Notes: generated from the letters alone by a model not told the origin. 64,000 nucleotides of DNA from Verrucomicrobiota bacterium (GCA_016199985.1 JACQFQ010000057.1:26112-90111); one strand, 5' to 3'; counted from the first letter of the stretch, positions 1 to 8,762 are shown. Translations and numbers: made by a program.

Positions 1-369
1 CGTCGCGCCGCGCGTTGAACCGTTGGCGGGATGCTTCGGCTTCTCGGCGCCCTTCTCCTTCTCCTGCGCGCGGGTTTGCGCCTCGGCCAACCTCCCGGCC
101 GCGCTCCCATGCAGGTTCTCGTTCTTGGCTCGAAACTCGATCTTGAGATCCGTCCCCGCCGCTTGAACCACGGCGTCCTTCAGGAGGCCCGCGTAGTTGT
201 CTTTCAGCCAAACCTCACAGAAGTCATTCGGCACTTCCAACAATAGGGTTTCCTGCTCCAGGGATACGGCTCGGATTGAAGCAAACCAAAGGTTGAAGAT
301 GTCCTGATTCAGTAAGGAACGGAGCGTTTGTTGTGCGGCGCTCCATACCCGCTCGGCAGCATTTTCCAT
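1..369 (-). CDS. dnaA: Chromosomal replication initiator DnaA, N-terminal part (runs off the left edge)
   Basis: Only the first 123 codons are present; the gene continues beyond base 1. The protein starts MENAAERVWSAAQQTL and continues with NQDIFNLWFASIRAV and VPNDFCEVWLKDNY. This is the pattern of DnaA domain I, which mediates self-association and helicase/DiaA contacts. From about residue 90 it becomes Glu/Lys/Ala-rich (QTRAQEKEKGAEKPKH), as expected of the flexible domain II linker. The AAA+ and DNA-binding domains are outside the window. The ATG at 369 is preceded by GGAG and AGGTGA sequences at suitable distance. The upstream region (to the right) carries DnaA-box-like sites, so the gene is probably autoregulated and next to the origin. 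The domain I match is clear; the full length cannot be judged. Confidence 0.9.
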   Translation of the reverse strand, partial: MENAAERVWSAAQQTLRSLLNQDIFNLWFASIRAVSLEQETLLLEVPNDFCEVWLKDNYAGLLKDAVVQAAGTDLKIEFRAKNENLHGSAAGRLAEAQTRAQEKEKGAEKPKHPANGSTRGAT

Positions 370-520
370 GATCACCTACTCCGAGTTTCCAAACGTTGTG
401 GTTAACAGCTTATTCACTGGTCCCGGCCGAAGGCCGGACCCGCGCGCAACTTTCATCCGTGAACCACAATAAAACTGCGGAAATCCCAGGCGAATCGCAG
501 AGGGATCGCGCCAGGCGATC

Positions 521-570
521 CAAAAAATCAGTATTGTAGTGCATTGATTATAAGTTACTTAAATTCTGAT
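521..570. other. AT-rich block, candidate DNA unwinding element
   Basis: Only 12 of these 50 bases are G or C (about 24%), in a genome segment of roughly 60-65% GC. The block sits between two clusters of DnaA-box-like sites, which is where an unwinding element is expected. Confidence 0.5.
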
Positions 571-681
571 CCAAGGCGTAGCGAGACGGGGAAGGAGAAG
601 ACGTAGAATCCGACCCAAGCTAGTGACGCGAGTCGGTTGTAGAGGATGCGTCACGCAGTGACTAGGACAATATTCTAGGAG

Positions 682-701
682 TTTTCCACGAGTTATTCAC
701 A
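682..701 (+). promoter_or_regulatory. Pair of DnaA-box-like sites
   Basis: TTTTCCACG at 682-690 and TTATTCACA at 693-701 lie in the same orientation 11 bp apart. The second is a well-known variant of the DnaA box; the first has two mismatches. Their phasing suggests cooperative binding. Confidence 0.55.
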
Positions 702-702
702 A

Positions 703-2039
703 CCTCAAAAAGCCCCAAAAACACGGACAATTCCGTCGTGTTTCGAAAAGTTTGCCGGCCGTGATTTTTTGTCTGGACACTGTGAGGTTGTTGAGTCTTT
801 GCAACGACTCTGCCTCGATCGCGCGACAGGACGCGATGGGAGGCTCTTGGGGGGCTCCCAGATGAGGAGGCTTGGTCGGCGTGGCTCCACCCGAACTTTC
901 CGCTTTTCTTTGCCCGTGCGCTCCGGGGTAGTCCTTTCCGAACGCGTGTTCGGAGACGTCAGGGATTTCGAACGCGGTATCCAAGGTTTTCGAACTGGTC
1001 GTTTCGTGGCGGTTGCTGATCGATGAGAAGAGCCGCGTCCTATGAATCCCCGCCTCCTACACGTTGGCTGCCCGGTTCACTTCTCTCCTGTCGAAACACC
1101 GGTCCCGCTTCCTGCAGTTTCGCCCAAAGTTCTGACGGGGAGCAACGCTCTCTTCGCGCGTCAACGATCCAGCACCAGGGGGATGGCTGTTCCTTAGGGC
1201 AGCGCAGCCTGCAATAGGGAGAAGTCCCTATGTGAGCAACCGCTCGTCTCGTGTCACAAGTTCTCAAACGCCTACGGGTGATGAACCGATCGCGCCGGCG
1301 GACCGCAGTGGATCAGCAGCGGTCGGAACTTCCGCTGACTTTGCTGTGTCCGCCGCCACTTGGCCACGGAAGCTGTGGAATCAAATCCGCTATAGGAAAC
1401 CGGTTTGGGAATTCAGTTTTAACGGGCAGGCCGTGCATCGCTGCTTGCCTTCCACGGACACTTTGCCGTGCTGCCGTTCCCTTTCGTCATACGTTCGCAT
1501 GCCTACACCGATTCGGCCTTCTAACCTTGCGGTGGTGCCTGAGATGGCTGTTCCAACCGAGCTGCGCATCTTGCCCCTAGCGTCTTCCATCCGCAAATGC
1601 GCGCCGTTATCCCGGATGCCTACCATTCCGGGAATCCGTCCCTGGACTCCGAGGTTTCCTTGTCGCCGTAATCGAAAGCCGAAATCTCCCTGCCGAAATC
1701 TCCCATCGACAGCATCGCCCGACGCGTCTATTTCTCTCCTCGTTCCGAGTCGAAGAAGAAAAAGTCTGAGATTGGAACAAGGAAGGTAAGAGCGAGAAGA
1801 CGCGCTTACCCGGTTGAGCCCCGAAAGAAAGAGAAGCGCGAGATGATCGCCCATTTCTCAGTCGATCAAAGGATGAACGACCCACAGGCCGCAGCTTTGA
1901 GCCTTTCCTCTTTCCGCCCGCCGCCTCCGTGCCAGCGTCGCAAACCGAACTTGTGTTCTAAAGCGAGTCCTTCGTCAGACTTTCGGTTGTCCAGTTCTCC
2001 TCCCCTTTTCACTTCTGTCCCCTCAACCCCCGCCTCATC
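703..2039. other. Long region without a recognisable gene
   Basis: Several open frames exist on both strands (the longest about 185 codons at 1232-1789), but none has a recognisable domain, a clear ribosome binding site or a convincing protein-like composition, and they overlap one another in conflicting frames. A perfect 7-bp hairpin (ATAGGGA, GAAG loop, TCCCTAT) occurs at 1214-1231. No tRNA, rpmH or rnpA was found. It may be extended origin-flanking DNA, degraded coding DNA, or hold an RNA not recognisable by eye. Confidence 0.5.
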
Positions 2040-2270
2040 ATGAAATCAAGGAGCCTCCAGTCCCCGCGTTTCTCCGCCATCAATTCCGCAGTCCCCAAGT
2101 GGCCGCGCTTTGTCCGAAACCTGGCCGCAATCCTCGTCGTTGCCGTCGCGTTCCCCGCCCGCGCTGCCGACACCACTGGCCTGGTGATCACCGCCGAAGA
2201 AACCGCGCTCGTGGACGCCCAGATCGCGGCCGTTGACGATTACATCGCCAAGTACCCCGACTCGCTTCCC
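2040..2270 (+). pseudogene. 5' fragment of an exported protein gene, cut off by RHS sequence
   Basis: An ATG at 2040 opens a frame whose product has a basic start, a hydrophobic stretch (LAAILVVAVAFPARAA) and an Ala-X-Ala-like cleavage site, so a Sec signal peptide is likely. The mature part, TTGLVITAEETALVDAQIAA and YIAKYPDSLPGG, is short. At about 2270 the protein-like sequence stops in this frame, and RHS-like sequence begins in another frame (WKTEWSYDASARMRIRTEYT). The original frame continues only to 2399 with unnatural composition. This looks like the start of an exported protein, perhaps the original RHS gene, joined out of frame to a distant 3' part by a deletion or recombination. What the complete gene encoded is unknown. 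Confidence 0.6.
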
Positions 2271-3253
2271 GGTGGAAGACGGAGTGGTCGTACGATGCGA
2301 GCGCTAGGATGCGGATACGGACGGAGTACACTTACAACAGTGGGAGTGGTTGGGTGGTTTCGTCTGAGACGCGCTATCTCTATGACGGACGCCGCGTGAT
2401 CCAGGAACGGAACTCGAGCAACACGCCTCTGGTGACGTATGTGAGAGGATTGGATCTGAGCGGGACATTCGAGAGAGCGGGAGGGATTGGCGGGCTATTG
2501 AGCCGAACGGCTCACACGGGCGCAAACGGGGCAACGTTGACCCATGCGTTCTACCACGCGGACGCCAACGGAAATGTCACCAAGCTGGTGGACGCAAGTC
2601 AGGCGAGCGTGGCGGATTACAAGTACGACCCGTTCGGGAGGACGATCAGCAGCAGTGGCAGCCTCGCAAGCGCGAACACATACCGGTTCTCGTCGAAGGA
2701 CCTCATGACGGTCAGCGGGTTCTATTACTACGGCTATAGGTTCTATGATCCGGTCACGCAGAGGTGGTTGAATAGGGATCCGATTCAAGAGAGGGGAGGA
2801 CAGAATCTTTACGGATGTGTAAAGAATAACCCAGTAGGTCTCGTTGATCCGTTGGGGTTACACGGGGCGGGCGGATCGTACGTCGAAGTGGAACCATGGG
2901 ATGGGGAAGTCATGTTCCCAGGACAATATCGGGGGCCACTCCGGGTGTGGGACCCGAGGGACCTCTCAGACATTGACGCTGAAGGGAATCATCTCGAATG
3001 GCGGGAATGGCCAGAGTATGGCGAGCCGACCTCGAGCTGCAAGGATATCAACTGCCAGGGCGTCTGCCCCCTGCACTGGACGCCAGAACCGGCTCCACCC
3101 ACACCTCCAACCTATCCTGGGTATTACCGCTGTGGCACCTCTCTCAACGGTGGTCCTGTGAACTGCGCCCCAGAGGATAAGATCCCGCCACCACCTTTGA
3201 ATGTGACGTGGGTACCGCTGACGACGAAGCGATCTCCTCCGCCTGGCCTCTAG
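2270..3253 (+). pseudogene. RHS-repeat protein, C-terminal core fragment with variable tip
   Basis: This frame is open from 2237 (after a stop at 2234-2236) and reads through typical RHS/YD-repeat sequence: YLYDGRRVIQER, YHADANGNVTKL, YKYDPFGR, then the hallmark end of the core, GYRFYDPVTQRWLNRDPI and NNPVGLVDPLGL. After the core (about base 2865) comes a unique tip of about 130 residues, rich in Pro and Cys (GVCPLHWTPEPAPPTPP), ending at 3253. RHS proteins form large shells that deliver or enclose a C-terminal domain; full proteins usually exceed 1000 residues, and here only about 325 are left with no signal or shell N-terminus. The first ATG is at 2309, inside the core. The tip matches no toxin I recognise, and no immunity gene follows. 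Most likely a decayed or displaced RHS cassette. Confidence 0.75.
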
Positions 3254-3276
3254 AGGGATTGAACCTTCGCAAGAGG

Positions 3277-4845
3277 TTAGTTCCTCTTCATCAGCAGCGC
3301 CATTTTGCGGCGGAAATCTTCGCGGTTGCTGGCGTCGTAATACTCCACCGGATTGTAGTCATCGGTCAGCACCCGCCCGTGATCGGGTAAAGTCGACACC
3401 ACAGTGACGAGGGTTCGGCGGACGTCCGGCAATACCGTCGGATGGACGTGTTCTAGCGTCGCCAGCGGGGCCATCTCGAAGTCTGGACGGTCCGAGGCGA
3501 CGATGAATACATTCCCGCGACCCGAGTCGTGGATGCGTACGTTTCGAAAGGTTTTCTCCAACGTTCGCTCCAGCGAGGCGATGAAGTAGTCCTTCCCGCT
3601 GTCCAGATATCCGAAGCAGTTCATGACCAGCACGCCGCCCGGCGTAAGAACCCGCTTCATCGACCTGAACGCCTCCAGGGTCATCAGGTGCGACGGCGAG
3701 GAATCGCCCAGGAAGGCGTCCAGCACCACGGCGTCGTAGCGGTTCGTCGCGCGGTTGAGAAAGGCGCGTCCGTCTTCGATGTGGAGTTGGATCCCGTCCA
3801 GTTTCAGATCGAAGAACCGCTGAGCGATTCCCGGCGCCACGTCGTTGATCTCCACGGCTTCCACCTTCACGCCTTCCTTCGCGAGCTGCGCCGGAACGAT
3901 GCCGATCCCGAGTCCGATGCACAGCGCGGATCGCAGGTTCGTGCAATAGCCGTGGGCCAGGCCGTGCAGCAGGTAGGTGAACATGGCGCCGCTTTGCTGG
4001 GCGTCCTTGAAGTAGATGTTCTGGAGAAGCTTGTCGTTGCAATAGAAGTACTCGCTTGTGTCCTTGATCTGGATCACCTGCAGGAGGCCGAAGTTGGAGT
4101 TCATTCTGAAGACTTCGATGCCCGGGTTGTAGGCCATGCGTAGGTCATTTTTCACACCAGTCAACCCAATGGCCGATGCCCCAAGAGTGGCGATGACAAC
4201 GACCGGCAATCGGCCGCGCCGTTGGGAAAGTATCGCAAGATACGCCAGCGCCAGGGTCGCCAGAATACCCGCCGTGACCAGGAGGGTTGTGGAGTTGGGC
4301 AACAGCGGAATGAGCACGTAGCCGATCAACACGGCCCCGCCCACGCTGCCGAGAGTGCTGATCGAGGAGAGCCGCCCCGCCTGGCCGCCCACTCCCTCCA
4401 CGGAGAAGGCCAGGACCCGGATCAGGAACGGCCCTGTGATGGCCAGCAGCGTCAGAGGGATGAAAAAGAGAAAAGCAGAGGCGAGGATCGACCCCATCTT
4501 GATGCCCTGGTTCAGGCACCAGTAGCTCACGCTCTCCGTGACGAACAATGTCAGCGCCAGATACACGGCCGCCGCGATCATCGAGTAGTAGAGCCGATTG
4601 AGATCGCGGCTTCGGTCCACCATCCATCCTCCCAGGTAGTACCCGGCCGCGAGGGCCAGCAGGGTGACCGAGATCTGGGCCGTCCAGACAAAGTGAGAGG
4701 TTCCGATGTACGGGGCGAGGAGCTTTGCGCCCAGGATCTCCACGATGAGCACCGCGGCGCCATTGACCGCGGCCGTCAGATAGAGAAAACGGCGCAAACC
4801 AGGGGAGACCGTCTCTCCGGTTTTGAGGGTTTGAGGAGATTGCAC
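3277..4845 (-). CDS. Membrane-anchored spermidine-synthase-like methyltransferase-fold protein
   Basis: The protein has 522 residues in two parts. Residues ~15-230 form a series of hydrophobic segments (for example FVWTAQISVTLLALAAGYYL and AVLIGYVLIPLLPNSTTLLV), resembling the polytopic half of fused MFS/spermidine-synthase proteins. Residues ~245-500 match the polyamine aminopropyltransferase fold, with a nucleotide-binding glycine loop CIGLGIGIVPAQL, an acidic end of strand 2 (VEAVEIND), EDGRAFLNR, YDAVVLDAF and the late motif LTDDYNPVEYY. Such fusions are widespread but their substrate is mostly unknown; true spermidine synthesis should not be assumed. The gene converges on the RHS fragment and has no obvious operon partner. 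Start chosen at ATG 4845, which gives a short cytoplasmic lead before the first membrane helix. Confidence 0.8.
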   Translation of the reverse strand: MQSPQTLKTGETVSPGLRRFLYLTAAVNGAAVLIVEILGAKLLAPYIGTSHFVWTAQISVTLLALAAGYYLGGWMVDRSRDLNRLYYSMIAAAVYLALTLFVTESVSYWCLNQGIKMGSILASAFLFFIPLTLLAITGPFLIRVLAFSVEGVGGQAGRLSSISTLGSVGGAVLIGYVLIPLLPNSTTLLVTAGILATLALAYLAILSQRRGRLPVVVIATLGASAIGLTGVKNDLRMAYNPGIEVFRMNSNFGLLQVIQIKDTSEYFYCNDKLLQNIYFKDAQQSGAMFTYLLHGLAHGYCTNLRSALCIGLGIGIVPAQLAKEGVKVEAVEINDVAPGIAQRFFDLKLDGIQLHIEDGRAFLNRATNRYDAVVLDAFLGDSSPSHLMTLEAFRSMKRVLTPGGVLVMNCFGYLDSGKDYFIASLERTLEKTFRNVRIHDSGRGNVFIVASDRPDFEMAPLATLEHVHPTVLPDVRRTLVTVVSTLPDHGRVLTDDYNPVEYYDASNREDFRRKMALLMKRN

Positions 4846-4909
4846 GCGGCTTTGAATACCAGGGTCGCGCGCGCGAGGCCAACTCCGAATCCTCAGGGCC
4901 GGGCGGCGC

Positions 4910-5148
4910 CATCCTGAAGTTGTGGGCGCCTTTGTTGTAGCGCAGGCTGCCCAGCCTGCCGTGCCGCAGGTTGCCTAACCTGCATGGCGATCGAAGTTCG
5001 CGATACGCGACCGATCCATTTCCTTCGCGGGTTCGGACTCCAACGCGCCGCCGACTGGGCAGCCGGCGGTAACAGCCTTCGCAACGCTTCGGTGTGGCAA
5101 GCGGCAGGCTGGGCAGCGCTACAGCGGTGAGCCCACAACTTCAGGATG
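4910..5148. mobile_element. MITE-like element with 18-bp perfect terminal inverted repeats
   Basis: The left end at 4910-4927 (CATCCTGAAGTTGTGGGC) is the exact reverse complement of 5131-5148. Inside it, 4937-4960 (GTAGCG, CAGG, CTGCCCAGCCTGCC) is again the reverse complement of 5103-5122 apart from a 4-base insertion. A small hairpin (CAGGTT, GCCT, AACCTG) lies at 4967-4982. The 239-bp unit has no credible coding frame and fills most of the gap between two minus-strand genes. This architecture is that of a non-autonomous transposon-like or palindromic repeat. No target duplication is evident by eye and no second copy was noticed in the window. Confidence 0.65.
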
Positions 5149-5174
5149 CACGGAGATCCGGGCCGCGCCCGGAC

Positions 5175-5939
5175 CTATCGGGATTCTCCGGGCCGCTGAA
5201 ACCGGGCGAGCGCGGCTGAGCGGAAGGCGGACGCGGCTTCGTCCAACCGAGCGAGGACTTCCTCGGCGGGAACACCTGCCAGGCTCCGGGCCGCGGCGAT
5301 CACGCTGTTGCACTCGTTCGCGTCCATGAACCGCGCCGCTTGCAGCAAACCGGCGGTGTCCTCAGACGGCACCGCGAGGAACCCGTGCTTGTCGGCGTGT
5401 ATGAGCTGCCCGGGGACGATCTTCTGACCGAAGACCTCCACGGGACAGTCCCAGCGGATCGGGCAGCCGTGGGCATGTCCCACGCACAGCCGTCGGGCCA
5501 GGGCTTTGAATCCCGCGTTCGTCATCTCATCGAGATCGCGGATCGCGCCGTCGGTGATGGTCCCCACACAGCCGAGCGCGCGATGCGTGTTCGCGGTGAC
5601 TTCCCCCCAGAACGAGCCGATCACCTTCGGCTTGTCCAAGTCCTGGATGATCACGATTTTCGGTCCGGGCTTGGAGGCGATGTAGCGGCGATAGTCGCGC
5701 CACGCGTTCGGGTTTTTCGCGGGATGGCGGGGGTTGCTCGGTTCGACCACCACCGTCACCGCGTAGCCCACCATGGGGCCCATCGAGGGCATGAAATCGC
5801 GCGTCTCCTCGATATTGATGGCGTCGCGCGTTCGGTCGTGTCGCGTGATTTGTTCCCATCCGTTGTAAATCGTGGGCGTGTTCCAGCGCTTGAGTTGCAG
5901 CAAGTCGCCATGCTTCAGCGGTTCGTTGTCAGCGGCCAT
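5175..5939 (-). CDS. RraA family protein (aldolase / RNase E regulator-like)
   Basis: The 254-residue product starts MAADNEPLKHGDLLQLKRWN and carries the RraA/demethylmenaquinone-methyltransferase-like core: VGYAVTVVVEP, IIQDLDKPKVIGSFWGEV, and the signature GCVGTITDGAIRDLDEM, whose Arg-Asp pair binds metal and oxo-acid substrate in HMG/CHA aldolases. It ends with GQLIHADKHGFLAVP, also typical. Family members include 4-hydroxy-4-methyl-2-oxoglutarate aldolases and RraA; the sequence does not decide between them, and an aldolase or isomerase acting on small oxo acids is more likely here than RNase E control. The frame stays open upstream to 6044, but the ATG at 5939 gives a start matching the family; the upstream part is Arg/Ser-rich and unlike protein. 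No strong Shine-Dalgarno sequence is visible. Confidence 0.8.
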   Translation of the reverse strand: MAADNEPLKHGDLLQLKRWNTPTIYNGWEQITRHDRTRDAINIEETRDFMPSMGPMVGYAVTVVVEPSNPRHPAKNPNAWRDYRRYIASKPGPKIVIIQDLDKPKVIGSFWGEVTANTHRALGCVGTITDGAIRDLDEMTNAGFKALARRLCVGHAHGCPIRWDCPVEVFGQKIVPGQLIHADKHGFLAVPSEDTAGLLQAARFMDANECNSVIAAARSLAGVPAEEVLARLDEAASAFRSAALARFQRPGESR

Positions 5940-6677
5940 GGGCGACACTCTGCGGGAACTCGCCGCGATGCGCAACGCTGCCGCCAAGACAACTGAGATC
6001 CGAGGCTTCGAACTCAGACCCAATCGGTAAGGGCGATCGCGCAAGGCATCCTTCGGCGCGCTTTGGGAATGCGGATTTAACGCAGGGGCGCGGGGACGCA
6101 GGGACGCAGGGGGACAGGGGATGGGGCGGGGGAGTTACCCGCAGATGTCGGATGGACACAGATGAGCATACGGAGGACTCGATTGGGCCAAGACGGAGAA
6201 CGGAGAAGTTTCACACGAAGAACACGAAGAACACGAAGAAGCCGTTTCTGAAGCAGAGCCTGCACATTCCTTTCCTTTTCCGCCTGGGTTCCTCTGCGTG
6301 TTCTTCGTGCCGCTTTGTGAGAAATGTCCTCTCCCGCCCAAGCGCCGGTTTTCCTGCGCGGAGGGAGGCTAAGCCTAAAGGCGTATGGCGGGGGTGGCCG
6401 CTGTCGTTGTATGAAGGGAGGCGTGACATGCGAGGGTTGTGGATCGCAGGTCGTGGTGGGGCGGGTGGGTTCGCCCTCGAGCCGGGACGCGCCCGCGTGG
6501 AGTGGGAGACCGGGCCAGTGAACGCTTCCAGAACCGGATGACGTCGACAATGCCATTGGGCTTTCTGTGTCCCTGGCTCGGCGCCAAATCGGCGTCGGAT
6601 GACGCCGTTGCGAACGCGTGGCGAGTCCACTCGCTCCATCACGACGCTGCGAAATTCAAATCGCGTGGCTTCTCGAG
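5940..6677. other. Intergenic region with low-complexity repeats
   Basis: About 740 bp without a recognisable gene. It contains purine-rich low-complexity stretches (GGGGCGCGGGGACGCAGGGA near 6087) and a short tandem repeat at 6213-6240. Open frames in this stretch have Arg/Ser/Pro-rich shadow-like composition. No promoter or RNA was recognised. Confidence 0.5.
6213..6240. repeat. Short tandem repeat, 9-bp unit ACACGAAGA x3
   Basis: Three consecutive ACACGAAGA units occur inside the non-coding region, with a related inverted sequence (TTCTTCGTG) near 6301-6310. The sequence resembles dispersed intergenic repeats seen in related genomes (from memory), possibly the remnant of a repeated element. 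Confidence 0.6.
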
Positions 6678-7199
6678 CTAGCGGAAGAACTCCTCGCTCA
6701 GAATCAGATGCAGCCGATGCATCGTCTCGCTCACCTCTCCAAAGGTCCGAGCCGCCTTTCCAGAGCAGGCATCCTGGCTGGCTTCCATCGCTTTGGACAT
6801 CCGGGCGAAGCGCAGTTTCACGGGCGCGGCGCCGTCCGTCTCTCCGAGTCGCCGCAAACCGCGATCGGCGGCCTTCGCAAGTCTTCGCGCCCGTCGGATG
6901 AGTCCCAACGCTTTCTCTCGCGTCAGTTCGCCCTTGCGCAGGCGCGTCAGCACGAGGCAATCGAACTCGCGGCAGTGAGACGGGCGGTTCTTGTAGACGG
7001 CGCAATGGGTTCCACACAAGGCGGCGCAAGGCTGGCTGAACCGGAGCAGTTGCCCGCGCTGGCGCACGGGCAATCCGAGAGCGCGCAGGAGCTCCGGGCG
7101 GTCGGATTCCTTCAGGCGCACGTTGCTGAACAATGTTCCGTCGCAGCAGATGCCGCACTCCAGGCAGAGAGAGGATTCTGATTTCAACGCGCGGCTCAT
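6678..7199 (-). CDS. YkgJ-type cysteine-cluster protein
   Basis: The 173-residue product begins MSRALKSESSLCLECGICCDG, where CxxCxxCC is the first cysteine group. Further Cys residues follow in QPCAALCGTHCAVYKNRPSH and CREFDCLVL, giving the CxxxC...Y..RP..CR pattern of the YkgJ/Fli(B)-like family, predicted to bind zinc or an iron-sulfur cluster. The C-terminal half is basic and helical. The biochemical role of the family is poorly defined. The frame is open 18 codons further up to 7253, but that extension is hydrophobic and unusual, so the ATG at 7199 was preferred. It is divergent from the symporter gene on the right. Confidence 0.75.
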   Translation of the reverse strand: MSRALKSESSLCLECGICCDGTLFSNVRLKESDRPELLRALGLPVRQRGQLLRFSQPCAALCGTHCAVYKNRPSHCREFDCLVLTRLRKGELTREKALGLIRRARRLAKAADRGLRRLGETDGAAPVKLRFARMSKAMEASQDACSGKAARTFGEVSETMHRLHLILSEEFFR

Positions 7200-7430
7200 C
7201 GCGGTCACTGTCGTCAAGAGGCGCGGAAAAAAGAAGATCAAAGCCGTCGTCACAACAGTGAACTCGTCTGACGCGATCGGGCTGGCCGGTCAGCGATCCT
7301 CATTCTCATCGGCTGCGTCTTGCGAGGCGCGCTCTGGGCCGCCGGCCGCCTCGAAGCTCGACGACCGGGCTCCTTGGCCGCAACGAATAGAAGTGGGACA
7401 CACGTGGACCGGCTGCTAGCTTCCTCGCCC

Positions 7431-8762
7431 ATGGCGTCATCCGTCAGCTCCGATTCCACCAAGGCCCTCCGCTGGCCTCTGCACACGCGAATCTGCATTG
7501 GCCTTGTCGCGGGAGGCCTGGGCGGCTTGATTGCCAACGCGGCCCTCGGCGGGAACAATCCCGCTCTGAAGAGCTTCGTCGCCGAGTTCGCCGAGCCGGT
7601 GGGCAAGCTGTTCCCGCGCCTGCTGTCCATGACCGTCGCTCCTCTGGTGTTCGCGTCGTTGGTCCTTGGCGTGGCGGGGATCGGCGATTTTCGGAAGCTC
7701 GGACGCGTCGGCGCGAAGTCGTTCGCGTATTGCCTGATGATCTCGGCCATCTCGGTGGTGATCGGGCTGACGCTGGTGAACACGATCCGGCCCGGAAAGC
7801 GAATCTCCCCCGAAACGGCGCGATCGCTGCAGGAGAGGTACGCCAAGGACGCGAGCCAGGAGGTGGCCGCCGCGCAGAAGGGCAAGTCCTCCGACTCCGC
7901 GCTGACCCAGATCGTCGACACCCTCGTCCCCGCAAACCCCATCCAGTCGGTCGCCGGGAAGAACTTGAATCTGCTCCACCTGATGTTCTTCGCCCTGATG
8001 GTCGGCGCCGCGGCCACGGTCCTGCCCGAGGAGAAAACGGCCCCGTTCCTCAAGGCGCTCGAGGGCTTGGGCGCGATCTGCGCGTGTTTGATCGACGGCG
8101 TGATGCGGATGGCGCCCTTTTGCGTCGCGTGCCTGGTCTTCAGCAATCTCGCGCTGTTCGGCGCCGACGTGATCCGCGCGATCGGGTGGTATGTCATCAC
8201 GGTGACCCTGGGGCTGGGGCTCCACTTGTTCGGAGTCTACTCGATCTGCGTCCGCGTTTTCGCCGGGTTGTCGCCCCTCTACTTTTTCCGCCGCGTCCGA
8301 ACGATCATATTCACGGCCTTCTCGACATCGTCCTCGGTGGCCACGCTTCCGACAACCCTGCGCGTGAGCGAGGAGAATCTCGGTCTCCCTCGGAGCATCA
8401 ACAGCTTTGTTCTCACCGTCGGAGCGACCGCGAATCAGAACGGCACCGCCTTGTATGAGGGCGTTACCGTTTTGTTCCTCGCGCAACTCGCGGGCGTGGA
8501 CCTCACCCTGGGCCAGCAGTTGACCGTCGCCGGCATGGCGATCCTGGGGAGCATCGGCACCGCGGGCCTGCCGTCGGCGTCCATTCCGTTCGTGGTGGTG
8601 GTCCTCGGCAACATCGGCGTCAATCCCGAGCTCATCGGAATCATCCTCGGCGTCGACCGCCTCCTCGACATGTGCCGCACCGTGGTGAATGTGGTGGGCG
8701 ATGTGACCGCCGCCGCCTTCGTGGCCCGATCCGAAGGCCACGTTCTTTCACCTCCTTCATGA
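7431..8762 (+). CDS. Dicarboxylate/amino acid:cation symporter (DAACS family)
   Basis: The 443-residue integral membrane protein has the glutamate-transporter-homologue layout: eight helices plus two re-entrant hairpins. Clear motifs are TAFSTSSSVATLP (hairpin 1, serine-rich), GATANQNGTALYEG (the NMDGT region of TM7, here NQNGT), GSIGTAGLPSA (hairpin 2) and DRLLDMCRTVVNVVGD (TM8, with the Asp and Arg that coordinate substrate). It should take up C4-dicarboxylates or acidic/neutral amino acids with Na+ or H+. The replacement of Met-Asp by Gln-Asn in NMDGT changes the region that usually binds sodium, so the coupling ion may differ. An unusually long periplasmic loop (QERYAKDASQEVAAAQKG) lies near residue 140. 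Start ATG 7431 precedes the first helix; the upstream open frame is not protein-like. Confidence 0.88.
   Translation: MASSVSSDSTKALRWPLHTRICIGLVAGGLGGLIANAALGGNNPALKSFVAEFAEPVGKLFPRLLSMTVAPLVFASLVLGVAGIGDFRKLGRVGAKSFAYCLMISAISVVIGLTLVNTIRPGKRISPETARSLQERYAKDASQEVAAAQKGKSSDSALTQIVDTLVPANPIQSVAGKNLNLLHLMFFALMVGAAATVLPEEKTAPFLKALEGLGAICACLIDGVMRMAPFCVACLVFSNLALFGADVIRAIGWYVITVTLGLGLHLFGVYSICVRVFAGLSPLYFFRRVRTIIFTAFSTSSSVATLPTTLRVSEENLGLPRSINSFVLTVGATANQNGTALYEGVTVLFLAQLAGVDLTLGQQLTVAGMAILGSIGTAGLPSASIPFVVVVLGNIGVNPELIGIILGVDRLLDMCRTVVNVVGDVTAAAFVARSEGHVLSPPS

Larger units (their letters stand above)
390..702. other. Candidate chromosomal origin (oriC) next to dnaA
   Basis: This non-coding stretch lies directly upstream of dnaA. 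It contains four sequences close to the DnaA box TTATCCACA: 397-405 (TGTGGTTAA, box on minus strand, one mismatch), 410-418 (TTATTCACT), 682-690 (TTTTCCACG) and 693-701 (TTATTCACA, a common variant). The last two start 11 bp apart, one helical turn, in the same orientation. Between the two clusters lies a strongly AT-rich block at 521-570. Inverted repeats also occur (GTCAC/GTGAC at 650-662; GTGACGC 623-629 with GCGTCAC 649-655). Location, boxes and AT block together support an origin; only some boxes match well, so the call is an inference. Confidence 0.6.

Noticed and set aside
1232..1854. Possible small genes on either strand in the dnaA-upstream region
   Set aside because: No recognisable domain or ribosome binding site and conflicting frames; kept as non-coding.
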